Source: Strongylocentrotus droebachiensis (lineage: Eukaryota; Echinodermata; Echinoidea; Camarodonta; Strongylocentrotidae). Taken from it: 64,000 bases of DNA. A program made the translations under genes and the position numbers. Below the pieces are notes generated by a model. That model did no database searches. It was not told the DNA's origin and saw nothing but the letters and a program-made list of their open reading frames with translations. Of this stretch, positions 24,201 through 33,200 are shown piece by piece. The stretch's first letter is position 1; each line of letters begins with the position of its first letter. The stretch lies in contig JAVYIG010007494.1 in the NCBI GenBank assembly GCA_035222895.1, positions 1 through 64,000 of the forward strand. The letters are read 5' to 3'.

Positions 24201-26155
24201 TTGGGAGTTCACCCAGGCGTCTTTCATATCTCATCCCTTTTCCCTTACTGTTCTCACTTTTTCTCTAGTTGTATTTAACCGTTTTATTGGGTTTACATTC
24301 TCCCTACCACCCCCCCCCCCCATGGCTACGCCATTGGCAATGGTGATCAATGAATGGATTAATTCCATTGAAATAATCTTTTATGCATAAATTATCAAAA
24401 GCTATCGATTTAATGAAATGCGATTGGAATAATATTATCAAAGGGCATATACTTGATGCGAGGAAACAATGAGAGAGCAATTAAAATATTCATCAGAAAC
24501 CAAATTAATTGATGAGAGCATTTGACTTTAATATGTCTTATCTGTTTTATCAATATGACTGCCTGCAATTTTCAGTGTTACTTTATCAGAAAATGATTAA
24601 ATCATACTTGTAATAATGTAGTCGTAGAGTCGGTCTAACAATACAATACTTGTATATTATTTTCAAGTTGAATAACTGAATATGGTGTTGTGTTAGATTG
24701 AATATCGAATGAATAGGCCTAGGCCTACGTTTGATATGAGTAAAATCTTACAACAAAAAACTCGATCAGAAAAAACTAATTAATGAGCAAAGCTTTTCGA
24801 TGTTAGAGGCATCAACTTTTAGATCCGTTGTATAAAGGAGATTGCTTTTAAATTTTAATTTTTTAATTTTACTAAATCGCAAAGTGGTTCATTTGTTATC
24901 ATAATTATGACAATACATTTTCACCTTCAGCCAGCATGACGATACAGTTATTATTCGCTGCATTAGCTATCAAGTTGATTGGTTAAGTCGGGAGTCCTCG
25001 TAAAAGCGTATTCTCTTGGGAAATCAGATTCGCAGTGTAAATAAAACGTCGCAGCGGTCTCGCATAATGACTTTATTTTATTCTTTTAGTGTAGGATTAT
25101 TCATCTCCAAAATAATCCTGATGTATTTGCACTGAAACACAATATCCAGAATCTTCAGACGGTTATATTAAACACCGTGAAGGTCTACATTCCGAAGCTA
25201 CTCTAAAGAGCGAAAAAAGTTTTAGGTTTTTTTCATGGGCGGGGGGGGGGGGGGGACTTTTGCCTTCTTTGGATGGGTGTTCCCTTTGCCAATATTTTTA
25301 ATCACATAATGGGTAAACCCACTGAATTCATGTTTTTGTCAATGCCGATTTTTAGTAACTTCGTGTTTCTAAAGTTCACAAGACAATTAATAGAGTTGGT
25401 AATTTTCAAATGAAATGAGCTTTTCAACAAGTATTTGGCTGTACAGTGGATTCATAATCTACTCCTGGGAGCTTCTGGAAAGCAACAATAACAACAACAT
25501 CAACAACAACAAAAAGTATCACCAGAGGTGGTGTTTAGGGGGCAGGGACACAATTGCCCCTATACTTTTCAAGTACCTCCAAAGTGCCCTGTTTCACTTC
25601 TGATAAGAGCTCCATTTCGATTCTGAGTAATGCACTTTCCATTTTAAAAGTGCCCAATTTATTTGTTCTGCCTATCTCACAAAATTTGCCCTTTGGAAGT
25701 CCTGAAAGTAACTAGAATCCCTTTGTCAAGCTTGAATTGCGTTAGTTTTGAAAGCATAACCGTGCTCCTTCTCTAATTTAATATTTTCCTTTGTTCTAAA
25801 AATTCTAAATTGAAGCCAATCAATAATTGATCCACTGCTGAAAATTCTATAAAAGTGTTTCACTCCCCGCCTATTTCTTTATTGTTCTTTTCTTTTTTTT
25901 AATTATTTCTTTTTATTCTGAGCATTAGAAAATCGTATTCCCAACACACACACACGGTCATTGTAAAATCTGTTTTCTAATCTCTAATATTGGATAGTTA
26001 AAAACGTCGCATTCCAAACACAAATTAGCAAATAGCTTCGATGTTCATGTCAATGTAGGCTAACATTTATTTTGCAATTTGATTTAGTAGTAATAAATGA
26101 AATACTTACAAGCCGTGTTGATACAGATGAATACAACAAAATAAACAGTCTTCAT
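10688..26155 (-). CDS. Secreted EGF and C-type-lectin-domain protein
   Basis: Six coding exons read from right to left: 26155-26110, 19951-19772, 16088-15984, 14144-13941, 12193-11888, 10815-10688 (stop TAA 10690-10688). They sum to 969 nt, giving 322 residues, and every intron is phase 1, the pattern of shuffled extracellular modules. Residues 1-15 (MKTVYFVVFICINTA) are a signal peptide. Residues 16-75 form a small four-cysteine module I do not recognise. Residues 76-110 are an EGF-like domain (six cysteines, CTSAPCLHGSTC..CNCAQGSYGSNC). Residues 111-178 are a Ser/Thr/Pro-rich, probably O-glycosylated stalk. Residues 179-322 are a C-type lectin-like domain with the W-I-G core, cysteines at RQDC, RRCM, EYCS and ALCEW, and an extra pair (CPKY / FYCY). 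The calcium site looks changed: NEPQ replaces EPN/QPD and WND is missing, so ordinary sugar binding is doubtful. No membrane anchor is seen. It could be an immune or matrix lectin; the role is not shown. Confidence 0.85.
10889..11396. mobile_element. TTAA-flanked MITE (TTAAAGGTAATAC family), intact copy
   Basis: The ends are TTAAAGGTAATACAAAG at 10889 and its complement ending at 11396, with TTAA at both borders. The whole 508-bp sequence matches, in the reverse orientation, the two halves of a second copy at 43986-44180 and 47676-47995, which is split by a LINE. An internal CCGGTGCTCCCGG palindrome (about 11051-11063) is shared. The copy lies in the last intron of the lectin gene. Confidence 0.8.
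12463..13398. mobile_element. hAT-type non-autonomous element with internal tandem repeats
   Basis: The element begins CAAGCGCGTAGCCAGGA and ends TCCTTGGCTACGCGCCTG. It is flanked on both sides by TTACTGGT (12455-12462 and 13399-13406), an exact 8-bp target duplication, which supports hAT transposition. The inside is a tandem array of about six to seven degenerate units, each with AGAGAAAGAAGACGATTCGT, a TCTCGACTCTTAATCC block and a GCGCGAAGCGCGGAAGC palindrome. It contains no transposase and sits in the lectin gene intron between 12194 and 13940. Confidence 0.8.
14366..15736. mobile_element. hAT-type element carrying an AGTGCCCCTTTT minisatellite
   Basis: The ends are CAGAGGCGGCAGACC and GCTCCGCCGCCTCTG, bordered on both sides by CACATACA (14358-14365 and 15737-15744), an exact 8-bp duplication (the left side lies in a CA-rich run, so chance is not excluded). 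Nearly all of the interior is a degenerate array of about 30-35 bp units built on AAGTGCCCCTTTTCACCTCTGAT and variants. There is no coding capacity. Fragments of the same array occur at 23860-24022 (inverted) and 25524-25705. Confidence 0.75.
16463..17096. repeat. 417-bp tandem duplication including element flank
   Basis: The segment starting GCTCTCGCTTTGTACTATCC at 16463 starts again at 16880 and stays nearly identical for over 200 bp. Both copies include about 32 bp of non-element flank plus the left end of the mariner-type element. The first copy stops inside the right terminal repeat (ATCGATAAT at about 16871), so the repeat arose by tandem duplication, not by two insertions. Confidence 0.75.
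16913..17665. mobile_element. Mariner-type foldback element with nested palindrome
   Basis: Terminal inverted repeats of more than 60 bp start with CAGTGCGTCCCAGAAAAAAC at 16913 and end with the complement at 17665. TA lies at each border (16911-16912, 17666-17667), as for Tc1/mariner insertion. The centre 17177-17402 is a second, almost perfect hairpin (arms begin ATTTCCATAATTTTATC) that looks like a separate insertion. Neither part encodes a transposase. Confidence 0.75.
17742..18104. repeat. Direct repeat pair, about 80 bp each
   Basis: Segments 17742-17820 and 18025-18104 are near-identical (CATTTTCTGTCCCCAT, ACTGAACTATAGAAAAGAAG, ATTGGCGGAATAGGGC, GAGCGCCGCC), 283 bp apart. A GA-rich run at 17831-17848 and unrelated sequence lie between. 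Confidence 0.7.
18815..19148 (+). repeat. Probable LINE 3' end with (TTCAA)n tail
   Basis: A T-rich 3'-UTR-like stretch ends in AATAAA followed by six TTCAA units at 19123-19148. Short repeat tails of this sort are typical of CR1/RTE-type LINEs. A second copy of the tail motif, in the opposite orientation, starts at 22066. No coding part is recognisable. Confidence 0.4.
20284..20580. repeat. Cluster of CA, CT, TA and TCTA microsatellites
   Basis: AC-rich tracts occupy about 20314-20392, CT-rich 20421-20455, TA 20464-20490 and CTAT/CATC repeats 20516-20545, all within the first intron of the lectin gene. Nothing else is seen in the following 500 bp. Confidence 0.85.
20580..21400. other. Lectin intron 1, no recognised element
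   Basis: This stretch has no gene. A possible hAT-like end (AGGGGCGGCGCCAG, 21088-21101) is present, and GCCCGCGAGCAAAGCGAGGGC at about 21330-21350 is a small palindrome. Confidence 0.4.
21411..21590 (+). repeat. SINE-like repeat with ATT tail
   Basis: The body ends GTAAGAGCGCTATATAAATG followed by CCAATATTATTATTATTATT. The 'GCGCTATATAAAT' and ATT-repeat tail is a common end of animal tRNA-derived SINEs. Its head is not clear. The next 100 bp contain a 20-base G run (about 21723-21742). Confidence 0.45.
22066..22550 (-). repeat. Possible LINE 3' UTR, minus strand
   Basis: The left border is the complement of the (TTCAA)n tail seen at 19123, followed by AAAAGTGAATTG in minus orientation. The rest is A/G-rich with no open frame of note. 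The call rests on the tail only. Confidence 0.25.
22551..23859. other. Lectin intron 1, no gene
   Basis: No gene is seen. Two TGACGTCA palindromes (about 23464-23471 and 23538-23545) lie close together, as in the foldback at 5066-5836, and may mark a similar degraded element. Confidence 0.4.
23860..24022 (-). repeat. Remnant of the AGTGCCCCTTTT element family (inverted)
   Basis: On the minus strand this reads as units of AAGTGCCACTTTCCC and AAGTGCCCCTATTC, ending in CCCCAAAATGACCCC and CACTTTTTCAAATACC, which matches the left part of the element at 14366-15736. The terminal repeat survives only as GCCGGCTCTG at about 24012. It is a truncated copy. Confidence 0.55.
24030..25520. other. Lectin intron 1, no recognised gene
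   Basis: There are only short A/T-rich frames, a G run at 25232-25255 and an AACAACAACAT run at 25487-25512. A GGCCTAGGCCTA palindrome lies at 24716-24727. Confidence 0.45.
25524..25705 (+). repeat. Truncated AGTGCCCCTTTT element copy
   Basis: It starts CAGAGGTGGTGTTTAGGGGGCAGGG, close to the left end at 14366, followed by TTGCCCCTATACTTTTCAAG and units such as AAGTGCCCTGTTTCACTTCTGAT. The right end is missing. It has the same orientation as the intact copy. Confidence 0.55.
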
Positions 26156-27287
26156 ATTCTCATCAAAATATCTCGAATACAGATATTTATTTCAACGTAT
26201 GCATGCGGAGTCCCCCACGTCAAATTCGAAGGTCTCTGTTCCCTTTCGTATTGAATGTTCACATTTACTGCAAGTCCACATCTAACACGGATGACCAACG
26301 TGAATGGTCGTTTATACTCCCACACCGAGCTCGTGATGTTAATTACGACGACGATCGACCTGATTCTTAGGATACTGACAAGCTTATGATATACCAAGGC
26401 TACTTGACATTGGGTTGTTTGGTAGCAACTGGAGGCGGTGAGGACGGGGGAACGTGCCGGATGATGAAAAAGAAACTGAGAAAATGATCGAGGATGAGAG
26501 AGAAAGAGAGGGAGAGAGAGAGAGAGAGAGAGAGAAACGTGAAATCGCATATAGCCAGTACAGTGAAACCTGCATATAAAGACGGTCGAAGGGATACAAG
26601 GTCAAGGAAAGTGGTCTTTATAGGCTGGTGATCTGAATATACAAGTTCTTTTAGTACGCGTTTCAATAATAATGACAAGACATTAAGGGAAACACATCTA
26701 TAGACTATATTGGTTGCTATAGTTTGACTGTAAGAAAGAAGATGATCGATGACTTAACCCTCCCATCAACTCTCCCCTATAAAGTCGATAGTATATTGTT
26801 CTCTTGTAATTCATCCACCTATATATTTAGTGCCCCGGCCCCCCCCCCCTAAGATTCTGACGCCCCCTCAATGCCTTGACCCCCGGAGCCCTTCTATACG
26901 CCATAATTACTAAGGAGGCATAAGGCTATCGGCAAACTTTGGGAGGGGAGTATCAGTATGACTCCAGGAAGGGAGGGGAAATTCAACATAAACAAACAAA
27001 ATGTTTACACGGTTGGCATGTTTGCACTGCTCCCCCCCCCCTTTTTTTTGGGGGGGGGGGGGGGTTACGAGGGGTGCCTTTCCTTCTTTTTTTCGCTGAT
27101 CCTTAATTCCGCCGATCAAAATTATTCAAGCGTATACGATTAGCGTACGTTCCAAGTCTGATGATAGGATCTATGCAGAGGATCAGCGAGTACGTGAACT
27201 ACACAGCAAAATTGAAGAAAATTCTGTACTCTTGAAACTTCAAGTCTTCAACCTTCTCGAATTTGTCAGAAGCATACCGATTTTAAG
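26156..27287. promoter_or_regulatory. Intergenic region between divergent lectin and TXNL1 genes
   Basis: The two start codons face away from each other 1132 bp apart, so both promoters should lie here. The space holds a GA microsatellite (about 26498-26534), a mariner-type terminal piece (TACAGTGAAACCTGC at 26559) and a C-run/G-run foldback at 27033-27064. No TATA box stands out by eye, and no uORF is supported. Confidence 0.35.
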
Positions 27288-30200
27288 ATGGCAAATCTTC
27301 ATACTATTTCAGAAGACTCACAGTTCAAACCCAAACTTGATAGTGCAGGACAAAAGCTTGTCGTCGTTGATTTCAATGCGTCATGGTGAGTCATTGTAAA
27401 TTTGATAATGGTCCCATACGTGCATTTTTGTGTCTTTTCTGTGGCATGTTTGTTTGTTTGGTTGGATTTCTATACATACCAGCATTACTATCCTGGCTGC
27501 ACATTAAAAAAAGGCAACACTGTACTGCAGTTCATTCACGCAATAATTTGTAAAACCTGCTGTAGATCCCCTATGATACTTTCAAATGATATGATTGATA
27601 AACAGTTCAATAAATGGTGATAATGTTATGATAATTGATAAAAAATAATGGCGCTAGTTCAGAAGACTAGCCTTAAGGGTAGGCACATTCATGGGGCACT
27701 AGAGGGCGCTTTGCGCGCGTACGAAAATCTGAATGGCCTTGCTGCGGTGGGTCGGCAATAATCAGCCCAAAACTTGGATATGGGAGGGTGGAAGGATATA
27801 TCTTTTTTATAATGTTATCTGGTCTTACCCTTAACCATCCTATGTTTAATCTATGTAGAAATAACATGCGAGTACGATAAGAGAAACATCGGGCCCATTA
27901 CTGATGCAACTTTTAAAATATTAGCCTAGAAATGACCACCAAACGGAAAAAATTGACATTTTTTCCCGACAAATCTTCATAAAATCTGATTTATAAACAA
28001 GTCACATCTAGGTACACTAATACAAATACGATTTTCTGAAAATTCAGGTATTATTTTTTAAGTTTCTTTCAAGTATATTTCTGCGCATTGCAGCGCCAAT
28101 GTTCTTCACTGCTTCAAAATCACCCTTCAAAATTTTTTTTTGCAACAAATTTGTTACGAGGTCCGCGAGTGTTCCCCGTTCCTTGCGTGTTGAAAGTTTG
28201 GTTATACATAGTTTACATTGACTCGCGCACGAATAAATGGTCGAAAACAAAATGTCAAATGAAGAAATAAACAAGCTTTTGTATACTATAGTTATAAGAG
28301 TTCTACCGAGGTTTCTTTGTCGATTTAATTTATTATATAGTCTCAATTAGAATTCAGAATTATCTCACTGAAAAGTTAAGAAACCGACGATGTTCTCGAT
28401 CGTAGTTATTTTCATTTTGCCATCAGCCGATCTAGCGTTGTTTGGGCAAAAAGCTAGGCCGCTGCCTTCCCATCGCAAACCTTTCCGAGTCCCGCTAAAA
28501 TGGCGCGCTGCGGAGCTCCGAAGCTGCGTTGGTATCGCTGCAAACTCTCAGCCGGCTAGCTCCCCACGACGGACCATTCGCGGTATGGCGAGAGTGTGAG
28601 GTACGATTTTGGATTCGAGAACGCACGTAATGCAAACGTGCGCGTCGTATTCAGCTGTCGAATGTCTACGACCAATTTTACATGTACGATTTTTAATACA
28701 GATACTTGGTCAGTTTTCTTCTTATATCTTTCGTTTTACAACATTTATAAATATAATTTCTTCAAATTTGCTCCTGACTCGGTTCAGACTAATTGTGTGA
28801 TGTGTTTTCAAGTCAATTTTTTTAATGTATTTTTTTGCATGAATTTGCCTATTAAGGGCTCTCTCGAAATGTTTTTTTAATGATAGTATTCGAGAGAGCC
28901 TTAACTTGCTCCCATAGGGCCCCACGGAGAGGTAGGTAAACAACATCAAAAATGTGTCCAAAATCACACTTTCCCGCACCCGCCCAATATTGGACAGTGG
29001 CTTTGATAAATTGTGTGGGACTTGTGATCGTAATTAATCCCAGAATATCATAATCAGAGGTAAAAATAAAAAATTAAAAGCAATTTTCTTACCAGACCGA
29101 TCAGCTTAGCTTCCTTTTCACGTGTACCGTGGGAATTTACGATTTCTACACAATGGTGATGACCTCTGACTGGCACTTCCGTAATTGTGGGTAAATTGTG
29201 CTGCTTCCGTATAATGCGCTGTATGAGTGTTATTCAGCGCATTATACGGAAGCAGCACATTCTCGTAAATGTGCTGCTTCCGTATAATGCGCTGAATAAT
29301 GCGCTGAATAATCCGTGGGGCCCTATGGGAGCAAGTTAAGGCTCTCTTGAATACTATCATTAAAAAAACATTTCGAGAGAGCCCTTAAGGCTACAGAAGA
29401 CCATTTGTTTTGTGTATGGATCATAACAAAAAAGTGTTATTTAAACAAAAGCAGACTCAGAATTTGATAGGTTTGATGGTCAGAAGTGCTATTTTTTTCA
29501 TGAGGAGTTTGCTTAATGTATTTTTAGGTTGAGCCAAGGACAGGTGTTCCTTTTGCAGTAAATGTGAACATAGAATATTTGTATCTTAAATGAGAGAAAT
29601 AAGAGGCTACCAAAATCTTGACAAAAATCTCTGACAATAGAGACAGAGTCTCCCATATTTACCTCTATTGGTCAATAACTCTAACTCTATAGACAGAGCT
29701 ACACTGGGAGGCTCTGGAAGAATAAAAAACTAACGCAGAGGGTGTCGAATTGAAAAAATGAAGAGAGCCTGGTGCTACACATGTAGTTGTTTTATCTCGT
29801 ATTATTCCTAGAAGAAGAACCTTTCAACAATTTGAGAAGGCAAATGGTCTTTAAAAGCACATGTAACCCACCACTGTGCAGACAGAGCAGGCAACACACG
29901 CATGCATCTTTCCCATTCAGTTCAAAAGATGCCGGGATGCCTATATGTGCGGCTAGCACTCTTGAATGAGTATTAACCAATCAAGCCAGATAACTGATGT
30001 TTCCCATTCTCTTCTATCATCCAGGTGTCAACCTTGTCTTACCATAGCTCCTGTCTTTGCTCGATTGGCTACTGCTCATCCCAATGCAGTATTCCTTAAG
30101 GTGGATGTGGATTTGTGTAAGGTAGGTAGTGGTACCAATGTCAGAATTGTCTTGTATTCAGAACCATGAACATGATGTTCTTGCAAGTAAACATTAAATC

Positions 30201-33200
30201 CCTTCCGTTTCATGACCAACAATTCCTGCCCAACAAATTAGACTTAAAGGCATTGTTAAATCTGAGATGCGCGGCCCTACGTGGTATCAGTGTCTGTGAT
30301 ATGGTGTAATACTGAAGCCCTAAAAAAAATCACACTTCAAAATGATCAAGAAGTGCCTCAAAAAAAGTAAAAATCTTTGAGTGACCGGTTTTACCATACT
30401 CGTTTTCCCAAATAGACTGTAGTGTTATGAAAACCGTTTGGCAAACGGTTTTCAAAATTTGTAATTCCAATCATAAATATCTTGATAATCAGACAGGCGG
30501 TCATGGGGTTCCTGACTGACCTAAAGGTTTATAATTATCATTGCAGCATGAGCTAAATCCAGGATTTTGTTTCAGAATCCAAGACAAAGTTACCGGATCC
30601 CTTTAAGACTTGTTCAGATATAACGCGGCAAACCAATGCCAAGGGGTTTTTAAGCGTGTAAAATTAATGTTAATCGGATGCAACAAGGGTCCTACCTCTG
30701 TGGTATGACGTACAGGATTGTGAAGTGTAGAACACTTTTTCATTACAACTCTGCAGTTTTGCTGTGTCATATCTGAACGAGGCTTTACAAACACTTTTTT
30801 GTTTCGACACCTCAATATTTCCCCTGAAATATGAATGGATGGCTACATTGTAAAGTATGTTCTGTTATATATATATATATACCGAGGAAATATACCTTAG
30901 AAGTAGGCATTTAAAGTTAAACACTTATTTACCTCTCGTTGACACTAGGATGAAGAATCCATATTGGGACACATGTTTATGACAATTTTAATTATTTTAC
31001 TAACAAACAATGACACCTTTTTCAGAATACTACACCAGTATGTAAAGTAATAGAATGACCAAATTTAGATAAACATGTATTTCATATGTATTACATACAG
31101 CAAACTGCACAGAAGTACAACGTCACCTCCATGCCAACATTCATCTTCCTGAAGAGTGGGGTTAAGATCGATGATATAAAAGGAGCGGATGCACCAGGGC
31201 TGACACAGAAGCTCAAACAACACTATGTCAGTGGGGATGATGATGATGAAGAAGGATCGGGAGTACCAGGATATGTGAGTATCTTTGAAAATTCACTCAC
31301 CCTTTGGGTGAAGGCAATCGTAGGGACTCGAAACACACTGACCGATGTTGATCATTTAAAGCATTCTGACTCTAGTCTGGGTTTAGTGGGTAGAGTTCGT
31401 CAGGAGAACATAGTTAGGTGCCTAAATAAATAAGTATGGAATCAATTTTCCTTGAGATAATTTGTTTAATCATTTTGTTATAGAATACTAAATAAAGATA
31501 ATTAACTATACTTCATGCCACAAAATAATTGAATTACAGCCGTCATTACAAGGACTTTTGACAATTTGGGCAAGTTTCTTGCTGTGAAAAAGGCTCTTGT
31601 GTACAAATTATGAAAGTTTGTGGCTTTACAGTTCTGCTAAGTGGTAAGATGCAATATATGTAACAGTTATTATTACGATCTTTGTTGTTGTTGTTGTCTT
31701 TGGCGTTATAGTTAGTACTATTATCATTATTACCAATATAACTTCTAATCTTTTATCAGATTGAGCTATAAAAATAATGTGACAGATAAACTACAAACGG
31801 AATGCCTGAATGAGAGTGTTATTGGTGTTGTTGTTGTCTTTGTCGTTATTGTTACTTTTACCAATATTAATCTTTCAACAGATTGAGCTGAATGGCATGA
31901 TAGATAAACAACAAACAGAGTGCCTCAATGAGAGTGATGATCATCGTCTGGAAGCATGCCTCAAGAAAGGAGATAGTTACTTAGAATCAGACTGTGATGA
32001 ACAGGTGCGTAGGATGATTTATTTATGAATTTTGAGATAATGGTGGGTTTTGGGTCATGTTATTAATTCTATTAGCAGTATTGGGAGAAGTTGGGAGCTC
32101 TCTGATAACCCAACTTCTAAAGAAAGGCTTCTGGGTCACTGATCAAGTCCAACAGGATGGTCTCGATTATTGAGAATAAGGCTGTGACACATCCAAAAGG
32201 AATTTACCTACAACAATGTGTATGTCTATGGTTCAGACACCTTCCTTGCATTTGTGTATTGGTAGGCTGAAGCTAGCTGCCAGTTTTGGCAATTGCCCTT
32301 TTTAAACCATGGATGTCCGAGGGTCTGTTTGCCCCCCCCCCCAGCCCCCCCCCCCCCCCCAAAAAAATGGGGTTGGAATTAGGGTTTTAGGATTGAAGAA
32401 TGCTCATAATAGTCAATTGCATCTGATCTGATACTATTACCTTTACTGATAATGAAAGCACCTAAAACCTACCATTACTGAAATTAAAAAGGTGAACTTG
32501 AGTTAAAATGAATTGATATGATGAAGTTTTCAAACATATTGCAAAAATGAACCTTGTCTGAGAACTGAATTTGATTGCCTCTTTAATAGTCAAATGGCAA
32601 ATAACCTACTTGAAATATGTCTTGTCAAAGTAAATTCCTAATTCATAGCTTTGAGGAATCCATTTCATATCGTAACAATCTCATGTTATACTGAAATTGC
32701 TTCTTTTATGTCTTCCATAGACATTCCTTATTTTAGGAATAACTTTAAATTGTTTACCTGGCCAAGCTGATCATGAGAAATTGGTTACTACTTACTTCTA
32801 AACAAGAAATGTCAAATTGAGCATAAAATACATAGACCAAAGTTTTCACTTTTTCCGGATCAAGCCCATCATATAAGATTGCCAACCATGAAATAATAAA
32901 GGTCCAAATTGGACATACAATTCAGAAATTGTACCTGTAAAGTATATTCATGATATGATAGGTCTTTTCTTACAAACACTTACTCCAGTGTGTACCATCT
33001 CAAACTCAGTGCATATGTAGGTTGAATGTTAGTACATGTTCCTGTTTTTCCAGCTTGTGGTCTAGATAAAATGATACAGTCATTTTCAGACTCGGTTACC
33101 GGGTACGTCTTACTTTTCTTCATTTCCTGCACTAAATAAACGATTACTCACCACTGTTGTGTTATTTATATTTGCAGCTCATAATTACGATGTCCTTCCA

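Noticed and set aside
21723..25255. Long G runs (21723-21742, 25232-25255) as possible quadruplex control elements
   Set aside because: They are single homopolymer runs within repeat-rich intron and are equally likely to be sequencing or slippage products.
28044..28346. 100-codon minus-strand frame in TXNL1 intron 1
   Set aside because: No recognisable domain, AT-rich composition, and no adjoining exon evidence.
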